Shown here in pieces: positions 23,924 through 24,619 of a stretch of 24,619 bases of DNA; position 1 is the first letter of the stretch, and every line of letters begins with the position of its first letter. A program made the position numbers and the translations under genes. Origin of the DNA: Balneolales bacterium (GTDB taxonomy: Bacteria; Bacteroidota; Rhodothermia; Balneolales; Balneolaceae); assembly GCA_030830725.1 (NCBI GenBank), contig JAURMN010000140.1, positions 1 to 24,619 on the forward strand, in the 5' to 3' direction. The notes under the pieces were generated by a model that did no database searches, had not been told where the DNA came from, and saw only the letters and a program-made list of their open reading frames with translations.

Positions 23924-24619
23924 TTATTCCGGTTTCGGCTCTAATTCGGCAAGTTTAAATACGGCTTTGGCCACATTTTCCGTGACTTGTTGATCAAAAA
24001 CAGACGGAATTATATAATCCGGGGTCGGATTCGCTACCGAAGAGGCGATGGCTTTGGCTGCTGCCACATACATGTCCATTGTTAGATTAGAGGCACGGGC
24101 ATCCAATAAACCGCGAAAGATCCCTGGAAATGCAAGCACATTGTTAATCTGGTTGGGATAATCGGAACGACCCGTTGCCACAATCGTTGCACCTGCATCT
24201 TTCGCCACTTCCGGCATGATTTCCGGAATGGGGTTGGACATAGCGAATAAAATCGGATCGGGGTTCATGCTGCGTACCATCTCCTTGCTCACACAATCCG
24301 GAACGGACACTCCGATAAAACAATCCGTGTTTTTCATAGCGTCTGTCAGAGTTCCGGATCTATTCTCCGGATTGGTGGTTTTGAGGAGTTCGACTTTTTC
24401 GGCATTGAGATCGGTACGACCTTTATGAAGGATACCCTTACTGTCGCACAAAACAATTTCTTTGACTCCGACATACTGAAGTAAGAGGACGATGGCCACC
24501 CCGGCGGCACCGGCACCATTGAGCACCACTTTAAGATCTTCGAAATTACGTCCTGTCAATTTAAGGGCATTGTATAATCCGGCCAATGTCACAACTGCAG
24601 TACCGTGCTGATCGTCATG
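23924..24619 (-). CDS. Malic enzyme, C-terminal part (runs off the window)
   Basis: Only the 3' 231 codons are present; the frame is open to the window edge and begins HDDQHGTAVVTLAGL, the conserved segment before the Rossmann domain, so the start lies beyond 24619. The NAD(P)-binding motif is LNGAGAAGVAI, followed by CDSKGILHKGR, FIGVSVP, FAMSNPIPE, ATGRSDYPNQINNVLAFPGIFRG and the C-terminal YIIPSVFD. The enzyme decarboxylates malate to pyruvate. The Asp in LCDSKG at the end of the second strand suggests NAD preference. The protein ends shortly after the malic domain, so this is the short form without the phosphotransacetylase domain of MaeB. Confidence 0.95.
   Translation of the reverse strand, partial: HDDQHGTAVVTLAGLYNALKLTGRNFEDLKVVLNGAGAAGVAIVLLLQYVGVKEIVLCDSKGILHKGRTDLNAEKVELLKTTNPENRSGTLTDAMKNTDCFIGVSVPDCVSKEMVRSMNPDPILFAMSNPIPEIMPEVAKDAGATIVATGRSDYPNQINNVLAFPGIFRGLLDARASNLTMDMYVAAAKAIASSVANPTPDYIIPSVFDQQVTENVAKAVFKLAELEPKPE

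Overview
The window looks like chromosomal DNA from a marine or halotolerant-type member of the Bacteroidota/Balneolota/Rhodothermota (FCB) radiation. The evidence is a SecA of about 1,118 residues with the lineage-typical insertions and no C-terminal zinc motif, a YidC beginning MDRNTVIG with a large periplasmic domain, a UvrA lacking one CxxC of its first zinc module, few recognisable Shine-Dalgarno sequences, and several TTG/GTG starts. The phylum assignment is an inference; no rRNA is present. The window holds housekeeping and transport genes plus a small AT-rich accessory block at the left. I found no tRNA, rRNA, CRISPR array or insertion sequence.

Layout. (1) 61-2378, minus strand: a Crp/Fnr-family regulator, then a secreted protein of unknown function with an internal duplication, then a PDZ-domain lipoprotein. 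Two copies of one dyad, TGTAAC-N4-GTTACA, sit in front of the regulator and in front of the secreted-protein/PDZ pair, which suggests a self-contained, autoregulated mini-regulon. (2) 2604-6806, minus: secA followed by a ROK-family protein resembling polyphosphate glucokinase, with many signature residues changed. (3) 7061-12616, plus: the compact cluster rpmH-rnpA-yidC, then an orphan HsdR N-terminal-type nuclease-fold protein, an M24 Xaa-Pro peptidase and an exported histidine phosphatase. (4) 12791-15583, plus: uvrA. (5) 15666-21028, plus: MarC-family membrane protein, DinB-family protein, AGCS amino acid:Na+ symporter, PlsC-type acyltransferase with a C-terminal extension, and a GltS-type symporter, ending at a bidirectional terminator. 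(6) 21163-22843, minus: an azurin-like cupredoxin lipoprotein and a DUF4097-type lipoprotein built from a strict 18-residue TSGG repeat. (7) 23048-23899, plus: monofunctional proline dehydrogenase, convergent with the 3' part of a malic enzyme gene that runs off the right edge.

How the genes relate. The rpmH-rnpA-yidC order is the classic ribosome/RNase P/membrane-insertion cluster, and secA lies divergently next to it, so two protein-export factors share this neighbourhood. Proline dehydrogenase, the two sodium-coupled amino acid transporters and malic enzyme fit growth on amino acids and C4 acids, but they are separate transcription units here. The least explained parts are the Crp-type regulator with its two matching operators and paired envelope proteins, the degenerate ROK protein, and the 18-residue-repeat lipoprotein.
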